Of a DNA stretch of 54,138 bases, positions 36,104 to 44,536 are shown piece by piece. The DNA comes from Sphingomonadaceae bacterium (GTDB taxonomy: Bacteria > Pseudomonadota > Alphaproteobacteria > Sphingomonadales > Sphingomonadaceae): assembly GCA_021732525.1 (NCBI GenBank), contig JAKFUU010000048.1:1-54138 (forward strand), read 5' to 3'. A program made the position numbers and the translations under genes. The notes under the pieces are model-generated. The model was not told the origin of the DNA. It saw nothing but the letters and a program-made list of their open reading frames with translations, and did not search any database. How positions within the stretch are numbered: the first letter of the stretch is position 1; each line of letters opens with the position of its first letter.

Positions 36104-37200
36104 CCGATACTGCTGAAAAATATGGCAAAGAAAGCGTCGAGTACGATCACCAGGAAAATAGCCTGAACCACCGCCAAGGTTGTTTTCAATCCCACTTCCT
36201 CGGCATTATTTTCAACTTGCATCCCTTGAAAACACCCGGCCATAGCGATGATAGCGCCAAATATCGGTGCTTTAATCATGCCCACGTAAAAATCGGTCAT
36301 CGGCGTAACCTCGCGCAGCCGCTGAATGAAGGTTACAGGCGGAATGTCCAATATCGCCCAGCATAGCAGGCCGCCGCCGATTATCGTGATAATGCTGCTA
36401 TAAAAAGCCAGCAGCGGCATCATCAACACCGTTGCCAATGTGCGCGGCAACACCAACGCTTCGATTGGGGAGACGCCAATGGTCCGCATGGCATCAATTT
36501 CCTCGGTAATTTTCATCGTGCCGATCTGCGCGGCAAAGGCGCTACCCGAACGCCCGGCGACCATAATCGCGGTCATCAAAACGCCCAATTCGCGAAAGGT
36601 CAGTCGCCCGACAAGATTGATGGTAAATACTTCGGCGCCAAATTGTTTGAGCTGCACCGCCCCTTGCTGTGCAATCACGATACCAATGAAGAAGCTCATC
36701 AAGCCAACAATGCCCAGCGCCCGGACCCCGACCATTTCAAAACGCTGCGTGATGGCATTTAGGCGCAGCCGCCCAGGGTGCGTTATCACGGAAAAAAGCG
36801 ACGCCACCACCTGGCCAACAAAACCCATAAATTGCAGCATGGTGGTGAATGCGACCACAACCGCCTCGCCAATTTCCGCTATGACCCGCAGGAAAGGCGC
36901 TATTTCGGGACGAGACGCCATAACGCTGCTACCGCTCACTTCGCTAATCAGCCGCGATGCCTCTGACGTTGCCTTGGTGATTTCGGCTTGATGCTCGCTC
37001 GCGGTGCGATAAGCCAGCCAGGCACCAACCGTATCAATCGCGCTCACCTGCGACATATCAACGCCGGTTACAGGCACCGCTAATTGCCGCAGCCGCTTGT
37101 CAATCGCGCTGATATGCGCGATCGTCCAGTCACCCGAAAAATGCAGGATAACGCCGCCTTGTTCCGTCATTTCTTCAAAATAATCGGCGGGATCACTCAT
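36094..37200 (-). CDS. MlaE-family permease with N-terminal STAS domain (LinK-like)
   Basis: A 368-residue membrane subunit of the lipid importer. An N-terminal STAS-like region (about residues 12-95: VILHFSGDWTIAHISAI and GVDMSQVSAIDTVGAWLAYR) precedes the MlaE permease, with about five to six helices and the conserved MTAIMVAGRSGSAFAAQIGT, MRTIGVSPIEALVLPRTLAT and LREVTPMTDFYVGMIKAPIF segments. In E. coli the STAS is a separate protein (MlaB); here it is fused, as in LinK. First gene of the four-gene leftward operon. The ATG at 37200 is preferred over a TTG at 37230. The promoter must lie in 37201-37313, shared with the divergent HAD gene. Confidence 0.93.
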   Translation of the reverse strand: MSDPADYFEEMTEQGGVILHFSGDWTIAHISAIDKRLRQLAVPVTGVDMSQVSAIDTVGAWLAYRTASEHQAEITKATSEASRLISEVSGSSVMASRPEIAPFLRVIAEIGEAVVVAFTTMLQFMGFVGQVVASLFSVITHPGRLRLNAITQRFEMVGVRALGIVGLMSFFIGIVIAQQGAVQLKQFGAEVFTINLVGRLTFRELGVLMTAIMVAGRSGSAFAAQIGTMKITEEIDAMRTIGVSPIEALVLPRTLATVLMMPLLAFYSSIITIIGGGLLCWAILDIPPVTFIQRLREVTPMTDFYVGMIKAPIFGAIIAMAGCFQGMQVENNAEEVGLKTTLAVVQAIFLVIVLDAFFAIFFSSIGWD

Positions 37201-37313
37201 AATGCCATCATAGAAGGAAAAATCAGGCAATCACAAGCCATAGAAATGCCCCGGCTCGCATAATTGTTATTTGGGCGTTTTTATTGCGGTGAAATGGCGC
37301 TATCGCTTGGCCG

Positions 37314-37997
37314 ATGACGCCCGCGCCGATCAAAATCGCCATTTATGATATGGACAAAACCATCACGCGGCGGGCGACGTATAATGGCTTTTTGCTGCAT
37401 ATGTTGATGCGGCGCGCGCCATGGCGGTTGATATTGCTGCCATTGCTGCTGCTGGCTCTACCGCTTTTTATGTTGCGCATCTGGGATCGGCGGCAGTTGA
37501 AGCAATTTTCGCAGGCGTTGTTTGTCGGCGGCCGCGTGGATCTCCAGTCGTTGCGACATCATGTGGACAGCTATGCCGATAAAGTCATGGACAGCAATAT
37601 CTATCCCGAAGCGCGCGCGCGTTTGGCGCAGGAAAAGCGGGCCGGTTACCGCCATGTGATCGCCACCGCATCCTACCGTTTATATGCCGAAGCCATTGCG
37701 CAGCGGTTGGGGTTTGACGATGTTATCGCCACCGATCTGGTGACCGATGATACCGGCTATATTCATGCCCGTATCGATGGCGATAATTGCTACGGCGCGG
37801 CGAAATTGCTTAGGGTAAAGGAATGGATGGCGGCGCAGGGGTTGGAGCGCCAATATTGCCACCTGCGCGCCTATAGCGACCATATTTCGGATGCGCCCTT
37901 GCTGGAATTTGCCGATGAAGCTTTTGCCGCCAATCCGCATAAACCATTGCGTCAATTGGCCGAACAGCGCGGCTGGACGATATTGGATTGGCGGTAG
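37314..37997 (+). CDS. HAD-superfamily phosphatase, HAD-IB (SerB-like)
   Basis: A 227-residue phosphohydrolase. The nucleophile motif is IAIYDMDKTITRRATY; motif II/III are in HVIATASYRLYAEAIAQRLG and the C-terminal AYSDHISDAPLLEFADEAFA. A hydrophobic segment (RLILLPLLLLALPLFML) lies in the cap region, so it may associate with the membrane. The family contains phosphoserine phosphatases and lysophosphatidic or glycerolipid phosphatases; the substrate is unknown. Its position next to the lipid importer operon, divergently transcribed, makes a lipid substrate reasonable but unproven. It is followed by the hairpin repeat at 38000. Confidence 0.88.
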   Translation: MTPAPIKIAIYDMDKTITRRATYNGFLLHMLMRRAPWRLILLPLLLLALPLFMLRIWDRRQLKQFSQALFVGGRVDLQSLRHHVDSYADKVMDSNIYPEARARLAQEKRAGYRHVIATASYRLYAEAIAQRLGFDDVIATDLVTDDTGYIHARIDGDNCYGAAKLLRVKEWMAAQGLERQYCHLRAYSDHISDAPLLEFADEAFAANPHKPLRQLAEQRGWTILDWR

Positions 37998-37999
37998 GC

Positions 38000-38137
38000 T
38001 TAGAGTTTTTTCCACTTACGTGGAAGCGGCACCAGCCCACTCCCCCACCCGGCCACCCATAGCATATCCTGACTGGGTGGCCGGGTGGGGGAGTGGGCTG
38101 GTGCCGTCAATGTTTCAGTGTAACTGAAACAGGCTTT
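38000..38137. repeat. Large composite palindrome, family A (complete copy)
   Basis: Perfect 33-base inverted arms at 38028-38060 and 38075-38107 (starting CGGCACCAGCCCACTCCCCC) are separated by 14 bases (TAGCATATCCTGAC). The outer side carries a second palindrome, TTCCAC, TTAC, GTGGAA (38011-38026), and the other outer side a third, TGTTTCAGT, GTA, ACTGAAACA (38112-38132). Partial copies of the two ends are at 9422-9466 and 689-720. It fills the gap between convergent HAD and recJ genes and would be a strong bidirectional terminator. Confidence 0.9.
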
Positions 38138-38142
38138 AAAGC

Positions 38143-39912
38143 TCAATCGGCGAAGGCGGCATCCTCAATATGCAATTCGGCCTTGGCGGCTGCGCCCCAA
38201 TCATCAATCTTTGGCCGGCCGGCGAGCCAATATTTGCGCCCCGCCCCGCCGTGCAGCAGCATTTGGCCCAGCGCTGTTTCGCCTTGCCGAAACGCCATGG
38301 CCTTGAACGACCGGCCATCATCACCTGCAACAATCGCGCGAACATGATCTTTGCCGACAATGTCGCATTTCACGACGCGCAGCGGCCCGGTTACGATGCG
38401 CGGACCGGGCCAGCCCATGCCATAGGGGCCCGCCGCCTCCATCGCGTTCACAAATTCGGGGGTCAGCCCGCCGGGGGATAGCAGCGCGTCGATCAGCAAC
38501 GCCTTTTCCCCCGACGCGCGGTCAACCGCAACGGCCAACCGCTCATCAAGCCACGCGCTCAATGCTTCGATCTTATCTTCGGCCACGGTCAATCCCGCCG
38601 CCATGGCATGGCCGCCGCCCGCGATCAACAACCCGGCCTCACGCGCGGAGATAATCGCGGCGCCCAAATCGACCCCGGCGATCGATCGGCCCGATCCTTT
38701 GCCAATGCCGTCTGCGTCAAGGGCGATCACAATGCTGGGCCGCCCGGTTTTTTCCTTCACGCGCCCGGCCACGATGCCGATAACGCCGGGGTGCCACCCT
38801 TTACCCGCCAGCAACGAGATAGGGCGGTTATGCTGCGCCGGCAGCATCCTTTCCGCCTCTTCTTGCACCGTGGATTCGATTGCGCGGCGTTCTTCGTTCA
38901 ACCGGTTTAGCTCGCCCGCAATCGCCCGCGCTTCTTCGCGATCATCGGTGGTCAGCAGACGGACGCCAAGATCAGATTTGCCGACGCGCCCGCCGGCGTT
39001 GATCCGGGGGCCAAGCGCAAAACCAAGATCGGAACAGGTCGGCGCGCGGGTCAACCGGCTGGCTTCGATGAGCGCATTCATCCCGGTATTTTGGCCCTGC
39101 GCCATGATTTTTAGGCCCTGCGCCACAAATGCCCGGTTCAAACCTTGCAGTTTGGCGACATCCGCCACGGTTCCCAGCGCCACCAAATCGAGCAGCGGCA
39201 TGATTTTGGGTTCGGCCTGCTCAGCAAAAAAACCCCGCCCGCGCAATTCGCGCAACAATGCCGCGCCGAGTAAAAACGCAACCCCCACCGCCGCAAGATG
39301 GCCATGCGAAGCGGCCTCATCATTTTCATCCAGCCGGTTGGGATTAACCAAAGCAAAAGCATCGGGCAAATGGGCGGCGCATTTATGATGATCGACAACG
39401 ATCACCTCCAACCCGGCTGCCTTGGCCTGCGACAGCGCATCATAAGCCATTGCGCCGCAATCGACCGTGATGATCAGCTTGCTACCGCCCGCACCAATAC
39501 GCACCAAAGCCTCACCCGATGGCCCATATCCCTCCATCAACCGGTCGGGGATATAATAGCCCGCGCGCAGCCCCAGCATTGCGAGCAAGCGCACCAGCAA
39601 TGCTGCGCTGGTCGCGCCGTCCACGTCATAATCGCCATATATGGTGATTTGTTCCTGCGCGATCACGGCATCGGCGAGCCGCCGGGCGGCGGTATCCATA
39701 TCGCGGAAAATCGAAGGGTCGGGCATGAAACCGCGAATAGTGGGATCCCGGTGCCGGGCCAGATCATCACGGGGAACACCGCGCGCCATCAACAATTGCG
39801 TGATCAGATCATCCGGCGCAAAATGCGGGCCGCGCGCATCAACATGGCCTTCGCGCCAACGCCATGGCTGCCCATTCAGCGATTCGGTGATATTCAAGAC
39901 GATATTGCTCAA
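38143..39912 (-). CDS. recJ: Single-stranded-DNA-specific exonuclease RecJ
   Basis: 5'-3' ssDNA exonuclease of recombination and mismatch repair. The 589 residues contain DHH motifs YGDYDVDGATSAALL, VDHHKCAAHLP and the GPRINAGGRVGKSDLGVRLL block, then DHHA1 with LLIAGGGHAMAAGLTV. All catalytic Asp and His residues appear intact. The start is TTG at 39912 (no upstream ATG gives the usual N terminus), so the exact start is somewhat uncertain. It is 56 bases downstream of the unknown proline-rich gene, on the same strand. Confidence 0.95.
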   Translation of the reverse strand: MSNIVLNITESLNGQPWRWREGHVDARGPHFAPDDLITQLLMARGVPRDDLARHRDPTIRGFMPDPSIFRDMDTAARRLADAVIAQEQITIYGDYDVDGATSAALLVRLLAMLGLRAGYYIPDRLMEGYGPSGEALVRIGAGGSKLIITVDCGAMAYDALSQAKAAGLEVIVVDHHKCAAHLPDAFALVNPNRLDENDEAASHGHLAAVGVAFLLGAALLRELRGRGFFAEQAEPKIMPLLDLVALGTVADVAKLQGLNRAFVAQGLKIMAQGQNTGMNALIEASRLTRAPTCSDLGFALGPRINAGGRVGKSDLGVRLLTTDDREEARAIAGELNRLNEERRAIESTVQEEAERMLPAQHNRPISLLAGKGWHPGVIGIVAGRVKEKTGRPSIVIALDADGIGKGSGRSIAGVDLGAAIISAREAGLLIAGGGHAMAAGLTVAEDKIEALSAWLDERLAVAVDRASGEKALLIDALLSPGGLTPEFVNAMEAAGPYGMGWPGPRIVTGPLRVVKCDIVGKDHVRAIVAGDDGRSFKAMAFRQGETALGQMLLHGGAGRKYWLAGRPKIDDWGAAAKAELHIEDAAFAD

Positions 39913-39968
39913 AAATATTTTCCAATTTTAATCCGCAGTGGTTCTGCGGTATCGGGGCGGTATCGCGC

Positions 39969-40748
39969 TCAATCCTTGCGCAAACAGCTATCGTCGGGCG
40001 GCAATGCGGCAACGCCGATGCTGCGCCGGATCATCCGGGTCCAATCCAGCGCCTTACCATCGGTTTGGCCCAAATGATCAAGATAGTTTATTAACGCGCC
40101 GCTGCAACTGCGAAAAATCGCCAGATTGGAAACGATCCGCGCGCCCAGCCGAAGGTTGGTTGCAAGGCCAATTGTTGTGATTGTTTCGCCTGCATCCTCG
40201 CCATCTTCGGCGCTGTCTTTTGCGCCACCTTCGATGCTATTTTTCGCTTCACCCGCTTCGCCCGCTTCACCCGCAATGTCCTGCAAAGGTGGCGGCAAAG
40301 CCGCGCCGGACCATGGCTCTGGCGGGGGTTTTCGCTTTGGTCTTTCCGGTTCTTTGGCGCTACCGCCGATGGTGATGGCGGGGCCGGTGGGTTCATCCAA
40401 TATGGGCGCTTTATCCGCCCCGTCGCGATAAGCGGCGAGAACCGATGCCAACGCCTTTGCATCATTTTCGTCGCGGGCGGCGTTGATCAAGCTGGCGGCG
40501 ACTTTGAGCGATCCGTCGTCATTAACCACGGGTTTTTGCCTTTTCCAGCTATCGATTTTTGCATAGCGGCCCAGCGGATTTCTAAAACCGGTTGAATGAA
40601 GATAGCGTTCGAACGCGCCTTCGTCCGCCGTTTCCTTTTCTTCATTTTTCGCTTCACCCAAATCGCGAAGGTCAAATGCTGGCACCTGCGGCGGTGCCGG
40701 TTGCCAGGCCAGCAATAGGGCGGAAAACGCATAGGGCCATTGGGGCAT
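39969..40748 (-). CDS. Unknown acidic protein with Gly-Glu-Ala tandem repeats
   Basis: A 259-residue protein I do not recognise. The N terminus (MPQWPYAFSALLLAWQPA) looks like a signal peptide. The central part is charged (GEAKNEEKETADEGAFERYL), then Pro-rich (RPKRKPPPEPWSGAALPPPL), then a low-complexity run GEAGEAGEAKNS encoded by near-perfect 9-base DNA repeats of the GGCGAAGCG type at about 40236-40270. The C-terminal 80 residues (TNLRLGARIVSNLAIFRSCS and MIRRSIGVAALPPDDSC) look folded and contain two cysteines. Start at 40748 is preferred over a GTG-type extension to 40817. It precedes recJ and follows the next small secreted protein, 121 bases away. Confidence 0.7.
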   Translation of the reverse strand: MPQWPYAFSALLLAWQPAPPQVPAFDLRDLGEAKNEEKETADEGAFERYLHSTGFRNPLGRYAKIDSWKRQKPVVNDDGSLKVAASLINAARDENDAKALASVLAAYRDGADKAPILDEPTGPAITIGGSAKEPERPKRKPPPEPWSGAALPPPLQDIAGEAGEAGEAKNSIEGGAKDSAEDGEDAGETITTIGLATNLRLGARIVSNLAIFRSCSGALINYLDHLGQTDGKALDWTRMIRRSIGVAALPPDDSCLRKD

Positions 40749-40869
40749 GGACCATTCCTTGAACGGTTTTTTGTTGATGATACGGATTTTTGCTGACAAA
40801 AATGTGCCAACACCCAACGGCTTGTGTCACATAATCAAGCCCGCGCAAACAGCAAATTTGGCCCGCTCG

Positions 40870-41265
40870 CTATCCGGTCGCTTTAACCTTTTCGACCTGT
40901 TGAAATTTGCCAAGGCCGCAGGCGACGGTCTCCTCTATACCGCTACCGCGCTGTTCGAGCACGCGGATAATATCGACATGGCACAACTGGCTGGTCGATA
41001 AACGATAGGTGAAGGATTCTTCAAAACCCAACCGCGGGCAGCTATGCGGCAAAATATTGCGGAATATTTTGCCGCCAATCATCTTAAAATCAATCGTGCT
41101 ATCATCAATCACATCGGTAGAGCGAATCTGCCGAACATAAACGCAGCTTTGCGGTTGGCCGATAAGACGAACCGCTGCTGCCGGTTTTTTGTCTTTGGCC
41201 GCCGCAACGGCCAGTCCGCCGCCCGCCAGGGTGGCTGCTGCTATATAAACGATTGCCTTATTCAT
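40870..41265 (-). CDS. Small secreted protein, DUF6491-like
   Basis: A 131-residue exported protein: the signal peptide is NKAIVYIAAATLAGGGLAVA, the mature part holds a compact domain with CVYVRQIRSTDVIDDSTIDF, FRNILPHSCPRLGFEESFTY and LSTSQLCHVDIIRV. The R-x-IR-T-x-V-x-DD-TI-x-F pattern is what I associate with the DUF6491 family in sphingomonads; the function is not known. Four cysteines could form disulfides. The start at 41265 has GGAG upstream. It is 41 bases downstream of nth and may be co-transcribed with dapB-nth. Confidence 0.78.
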   Translation of the reverse strand: MNKAIVYIAAATLAGGGLAVAAAKDKKPAAAVRLIGQPQSCVYVRQIRSTDVIDDSTIDFKMIGGKIFRNILPHSCPRLGFEESFTYRLSTSQLCHVDIIRVLEQRGSGIEETVACGLGKFQQVEKVKATG

Positions 41266-41306
41266 CGTCATCTCCATCGCTTGCCCCGTGTGAACTTAAT
41301 GCGCGC

Positions 41307-42011
41307 TTACCTTTTTGGCAGCTTATTTGCCTCTTTGTGAATATTTGCTGACTTTTTGTTAGGCGCCCGTTGCGCCGGATCGGGCGTCTTCGGCTTAAAT
41401 CGGCAAAGATCGGCAACGTCGCAGCGCCAACATTCGGGGGTGCGGGCCTTGCAAATATAGCGGCCATGCAGGATCAACCAATGATGCGCGCCAACGCGAA
41501 AGGGCGCAGGCGTATGTTTCTCCAAGGCTTTCTCCACCGCCAACACATTTTTACCCGGCGCAATCCCGCTGCGGTTGCCGACCCGAAAAATATGCGTGTC
41601 AACCGCGAAGGTCTCCGCGCCAAAGACTGTGTTCATCACCACATTGGCGGTTTTGCGCCCCACGCCGGGCAAAGCCTCCAACGCGGCTCGGTCCGCCGGA
41701 ACTTCGCCGTCATGATCGCGGACCAATATTTCGGACAGGGCGATCACATTTTTGGCCTTATTGTTAAAAAGCCCGATGGTTTTAATATGCGATTTTAAGC
41801 CCTCCAAACCGAGCGCCACCATCTGTGCGGGGGTTTTCACGCTTTCAAACAGCGCCTTTGTTGCTTTATTCACACCGACATCGGTGGATTGCGCCGAACA
41901 AGTAACCGCGACGAGCAATTGATAGGCATTGCCATAAGCAAGCTCGGTTTCGGGCGCTGGGTTGGCTTCGGCCAAGCGGCGGTAAAATTCGAAGATATCG
42001 GCCTTTTTCAT
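41307..42011 (-). CDS. nth: Endonuclease III
   Basis: DNA glycosylase/AP lyase that removes oxidised pyrimidines. The 234 residues show the helix-hairpin-helix and catalytic Lys region ALPGVGRKTANVVMNTVFG, the catalytic Asp in FAVDTHIFRVGNRSG, and the [4Fe-4S] loop CKARTPECWRCDVADLC, exactly C-x6-C-x2-C-x5-C. The C-terminal tail after it (about 30 residues, Lys-rich) is longer than in E. coli. The ATG at 42011 begins 7 bases after the dapB stop, so the two are one operon; an earlier frame start at 42047 overlaps dapB and is unlikely. Confidence 0.97.
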   Translation of the reverse strand: MKKADIFEFYRRLAEANPAPETELAYGNAYQLLVAVTCSAQSTDVGVNKATKALFESVKTPAQMVALGLEGLKSHIKTIGLFNNKAKNVIALSEILVRDHDGEVPADRAALEALPGVGRKTANVVMNTVFGAETFAVDTHIFRVGNRSGIAPGKNVLAVEKALEKHTPAPFRVGAHHWLILHGRYICKARTPECWRCDVADLCRFKPKTPDPAQRAPNKKSANIHKEANKLPKR

Positions 42012-42018
42012 GCGCGGC

Positions 42019-42759
42019 TCAAATTCCCAAAAGCCCGCGCATATCATAACGGCCCTTATCTTGCCCGATCAGCCATAGCGCGGCCTTCACCGCGCCGTTG
42101 GCAAAAATGCTGCGATCTTCGGCGCGGTGTGACAATGCGATGCTTTCACCGTTGCCGGCAAAGATAACGCTATGGTCGCCCGCCACGCTGCCGCCGCGTA
42201 AGGAGGCAAAGCCGATCGCGCCCGGCGCGCGCATGCCGGTAATGCCGTCCCTCCCGCGTTCGCTATTGCGCGCAAGGTCGATAGCGCGGCCTTTCGCCGC
42301 CGCCGCCGCCAGCAGCATCGCGGTGCCCGACGGCGCGTCCACCTTATGCCGGTGGTGCATTTCCATGATCTCTATATCCCAATCATCGCTCAAACGTTCG
42401 GCCGCCTCTTGCACCAAGGCGGCAAGCATATTGACGCCGAGCGAGCTATTGCCGGTCTGCAAAATGGCGATATCGGCGGCGGCATCGTCGATTAAATAAT
42501 GATGCCGCTCCTCCAGGCCGGTGGTGCCAATGAAAATGGGTTTCCCGGCGGCGATGGCGGCGTGCAAATTGGCCTCCAGCGCCATTGGCGAGGAAAAATC
42601 AATCAGCACATCGGATATAGCGGTGAGCGCGGCCACGTCATCACCCTGATCCGCGCCGCCCGCCAAAATGTAGGCCGCATCCGCGCCCGCTGCCGATATC
42701 ACCGCGGTGATTGCTTGCCCCATGCGCCCTTTGCTGCCGATAATTCCGATTTTCGTCAT
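42019..42759 (-). CDS. dapB: 4-hydroxy-tetrahydrodipicolinate reductase
   Basis: NAD(P)H reduction step in lysine and diaminopimelate synthesis. The 246 residues start KIGIIGSKGRMGQAI, the nucleotide-binding loop, continue DVLIDFSSPMALEANL and IGTTGLEERHHYLI, and carry the catalytic segment EIMEMHHRHKVDAPSGTAML with the HHRxK motif. The ATG at 42759 has GGGAAG eight bases before it. dapB and nth are co-directional with 7 bases between them. Upstream, a palindromic repeat separates it from the divergent sirtuin gene. Confidence 0.97.
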   Translation of the reverse strand: MTKIGIIGSKGRMGQAITAVISAAGADAAYILAGGADQGDDVAALTAISDVLIDFSSPMALEANLHAAIAAGKPIFIGTTGLEERHHYLIDDAAADIAILQTGNSSLGVNMLAALVQEAAERLSDDWDIEIMEMHHRHKVDAPSGTAMLLAAAAAKGRAIDLARNSERGRDGITGMRAPGAIGFASLRGGSVAGDHSVIFAGNGESIALSHRAEDRSIFANGAVKAALWLIGQDKGRYDMRGLLGI

Positions 42760-42780
42760 CACGCTTCCCTGCTCTATGCT

Positions 42781-42869
42781 CGTCATGCTGAACTTGTTTC
42801 CGCATCCGTCTCAAACTAACATGCGAAGCTATGAGGATAAATGAACCCCGAAACAAGTTCGGGGTGACG
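42781..42869. repeat. Palindromic intergenic repeat, family D (long copy)
   Basis: CGTCATGCTGAACTTGTTTC at the left pairs with GAAACAAGTTCGGGGTGACG at the right (mismatches near the ends), around a loop of about 50 bases. The same arm occurs at 16163-16191. It lies in the divergent promoter region between dapB and the sirtuin gene, so it may be inside one transcript leader. Confidence 0.78.
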
Positions 42870-42895
42870 ATAATTATCATCCAAAGGTGCTCGAA

Positions 42896-43618
42896 GTGAA
42901 GCCGATACGCAACATTGTCATACTCACCGGCGCGGGGATCAGCGCCGAAAGCGGGATCGATACTTTCCGCTCTGAAGGCGGCCTGTGGGAACAGCACCGC
43001 GTCGAAGATGTCGCCACGCCCGAAGCTTTCATCCGCAATCCCGATCTGGTGCTGCGCTTTTATGATATGCGCCGCGCGGCGATCCAAATGGCGCAGCCCA
43101 ATGCGGCGCATTTTGCGCTGGGCCGGTTGGAACGGGAATGGACCAAAGAAGCGCAAGGGCAGGTCACCATTGTAACCCAAAATGTCGATGATTTGCATGA
43201 ACGCGGCGGCGCGCGAAATTTGATCCATATGCATGGCGCGCATTTGACCGCTTGGTGCCTTGCTTGCGGCGGGCGGCCCGAATGGCGCGGGCCGCTTATC
43301 CACCGGCCTGCCTGTCCGCTGTGTGATCGCGTCGGCGCGCTGCGGCCCGATGTCGTCTGGTTCGGCGAGATGCCTTACCGGATGGACGAGATTGATACGG
43401 CGCTGGCCTGCGCCGATTTATTCGTTAGCATCGGCACATCGGGCGCGGTTTACCCGGCGGGCGGTTATGTGCGGCGCGCGCGGATGGATGGTATCCGCAC
43501 GTTAGAGCTCAATTTGGAACCGTCCAACGGCAGTGGCTATTTTGACGAGGCGCGCTATGGCCCCGCGACCGAAGTGGTTACGGCCTGGGTGGATGAGATG
43601 ATACAGCGCGGATTTTAA
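42896..43618 (+). CDS. NAD-dependent protein deacylase (sirtuin, class III)
   Basis: Removes acyl groups from lysines using NAD. The 240-residue protein has the NAD loop ILTGAGISAESGIDTFRSEG, GGLWEQHRVEDVATPEAF, the catalytic His region VTQNVDDLHERGGARNLIHM with HG, and zinc cysteines in CLACGGRPEWR and CPLCDRVG. The class III arrangement suggests desuccinylase/deacylase activity as in E. coli CobB. Start choice: GTG at 42896 has AAAGG eight bases upstream; GTG at 42887 is three codons earlier. It is divergent from dapB and convergent with the MAPEG gene. Confidence 0.93.
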   Translation: MKPIRNIVILTGAGISAESGIDTFRSEGGLWEQHRVEDVATPEAFIRNPDLVLRFYDMRRAAIQMAQPNAAHFALGRLEREWTKEAQGQVTIVTQNVDDLHERGGARNLIHMHGAHLTAWCLACGGRPEWRGPLIHRPACPLCDRVGALRPDVVWFGEMPYRMDEIDTALACADLFVSIGTSGAVYPAGGYVRRARMDGIRTLELNLEPSNGSGYFDEARYGPATEVVTAWVDEMIQRGF

Positions 43619-43692
43619 TAATGGCCGAAGAATCGCGCCGCCCAACGCGGCAGGTTCCGGTGCCAGGCCGGCTTTCCGTGCCATAAGCGCCA

Positions 43693-44091
43693 TTATCCGC
43701 CGAGTTTTGAATAGACCGAAAATAACGCCATCACCGCAAGCCCCAGCAGGATCAGCGCGGTTAGCGTGGTTCCAATCATCCGGCCCATTTGCATCGATCC
43801 GCCGTCCATACCGAATGCATGCGCGATGCGGCCCAGAATATAGGCTATACCAACGGCCCAAAGCCAGGCCGATGTGCCGCCGCTAATTTCTAGTGCGGCG
43901 ATCAGGATCAAGACGATCGGCGTATTTTCGGCGAAATTGGCATGCGCACGCATCCGGCGGATCAAAAATTCATCGCCGCCGTCGCCCACGCTCACCTTGC
44001 CAGCTATCCGCGCTTTGCCGCAACGCATCATCAGCCATAGGTTGAGCAGCGCGGCGGCGGCCGCGATTGTCAGTGTAATTGAAATTTCCAT
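43693..44091 (-). CDS. MAPEG family membrane protein
   Basis: A 132-residue membrane protein with four helices, of the family that includes microsomal glutathione transferases and leukotriene synthases. Typical segments are LNLWLMMRCGKARIAGKVSV (first helix and basic loop), RRMRAHANFAENTPIVLILI with the conserved R-x-H-x-N-x-x-E, and VGIAYILGRIAHAFGMDG. AGGAGG stands nine bases before the ATG. Substrate unknown. It is divergent from rpmF. Confidence 0.92.
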   Translation of the reverse strand: MEISITLTIAAAAALLNLWLMMRCGKARIAGKVSVGDGGDEFLIRRMRAHANFAENTPIVLILIAALEISGGTSAWLWAVGIAYILGRIAHAFGMDGGSMQMGRMIGTTLTALILLGLAVMALFSVYSKLGG

Positions 44092-44291
44092 ATGAATGTT
44101 CCTCCTATTTTCAAGATTCGTCCTACACACCACGTCTATGGTTGCAAAGCTTTGAAAATTGGCTATACGCGCCGCTCATCCGAACGCATGATGCATTTCG
44201 GCTGGTGATTCTGGCGATGTTGGCTGGTGCTGGCTATATGGCTCATGGGTTTCTTGTAATATTTTGATCTGAAACAGAAGCAGGTGCCGAA

Positions 44292-44468
44292 ATGGCTGTT
44301 CCAAAAAGAAAAACCACGCCTTCCAAGCGGAATATGCGCCGCAGCCATGATTCGCTGACGCCTGAGGCTTATCAGGAATGCCCCAACTGCGGCGAGTTGA
44401 AACGGCCGCATCATATGTGCGATGCCTGCGGACATTATAATGGCCGCGAAATAATGGCGGCCGGCTGA
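44292..44468 (+). CDS. rpmF: 50S ribosomal protein L32
   Basis: A 58-residue ribosomal protein. The N terminus [20 protein letters not shown] is diagnostic, and the zinc site is [20 protein letters not shown] with CxxC pairs, so this is the zinc-binding (C+) form. It is followed by plsX 68 bases later, the standard rpmF-plsX-fabH arrangement. The ribosome site before the ATG is weak (AGCAGG). The 200-base gap upstream (44092-44291), between divergent MAPEG and rpmF, holds no convincing gene. Confidence 0.97.
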   Translation: MAVPKRKTTPSKRNMRRSHDSLTPEAYQECPNCGELKRPHHMCDACGHYNGREIMAAG

Positions 44469-44536
44469 TTATCAATTGGCTCGCGCCCTGAAATCACCTA
44501 TCGCTATATAGCCGTGACATCAGGGAGAATAAGATC

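Noticed and set aside
44107-44267. Short plus-strand frame ending LAGAGYMAHGFLVIF upstream of rpmF
   Set aside because: Hydrophobic C-terminal end is suggestive of a small membrane protein, but no ribosome site or conserved start is evident, so it is not annotated.
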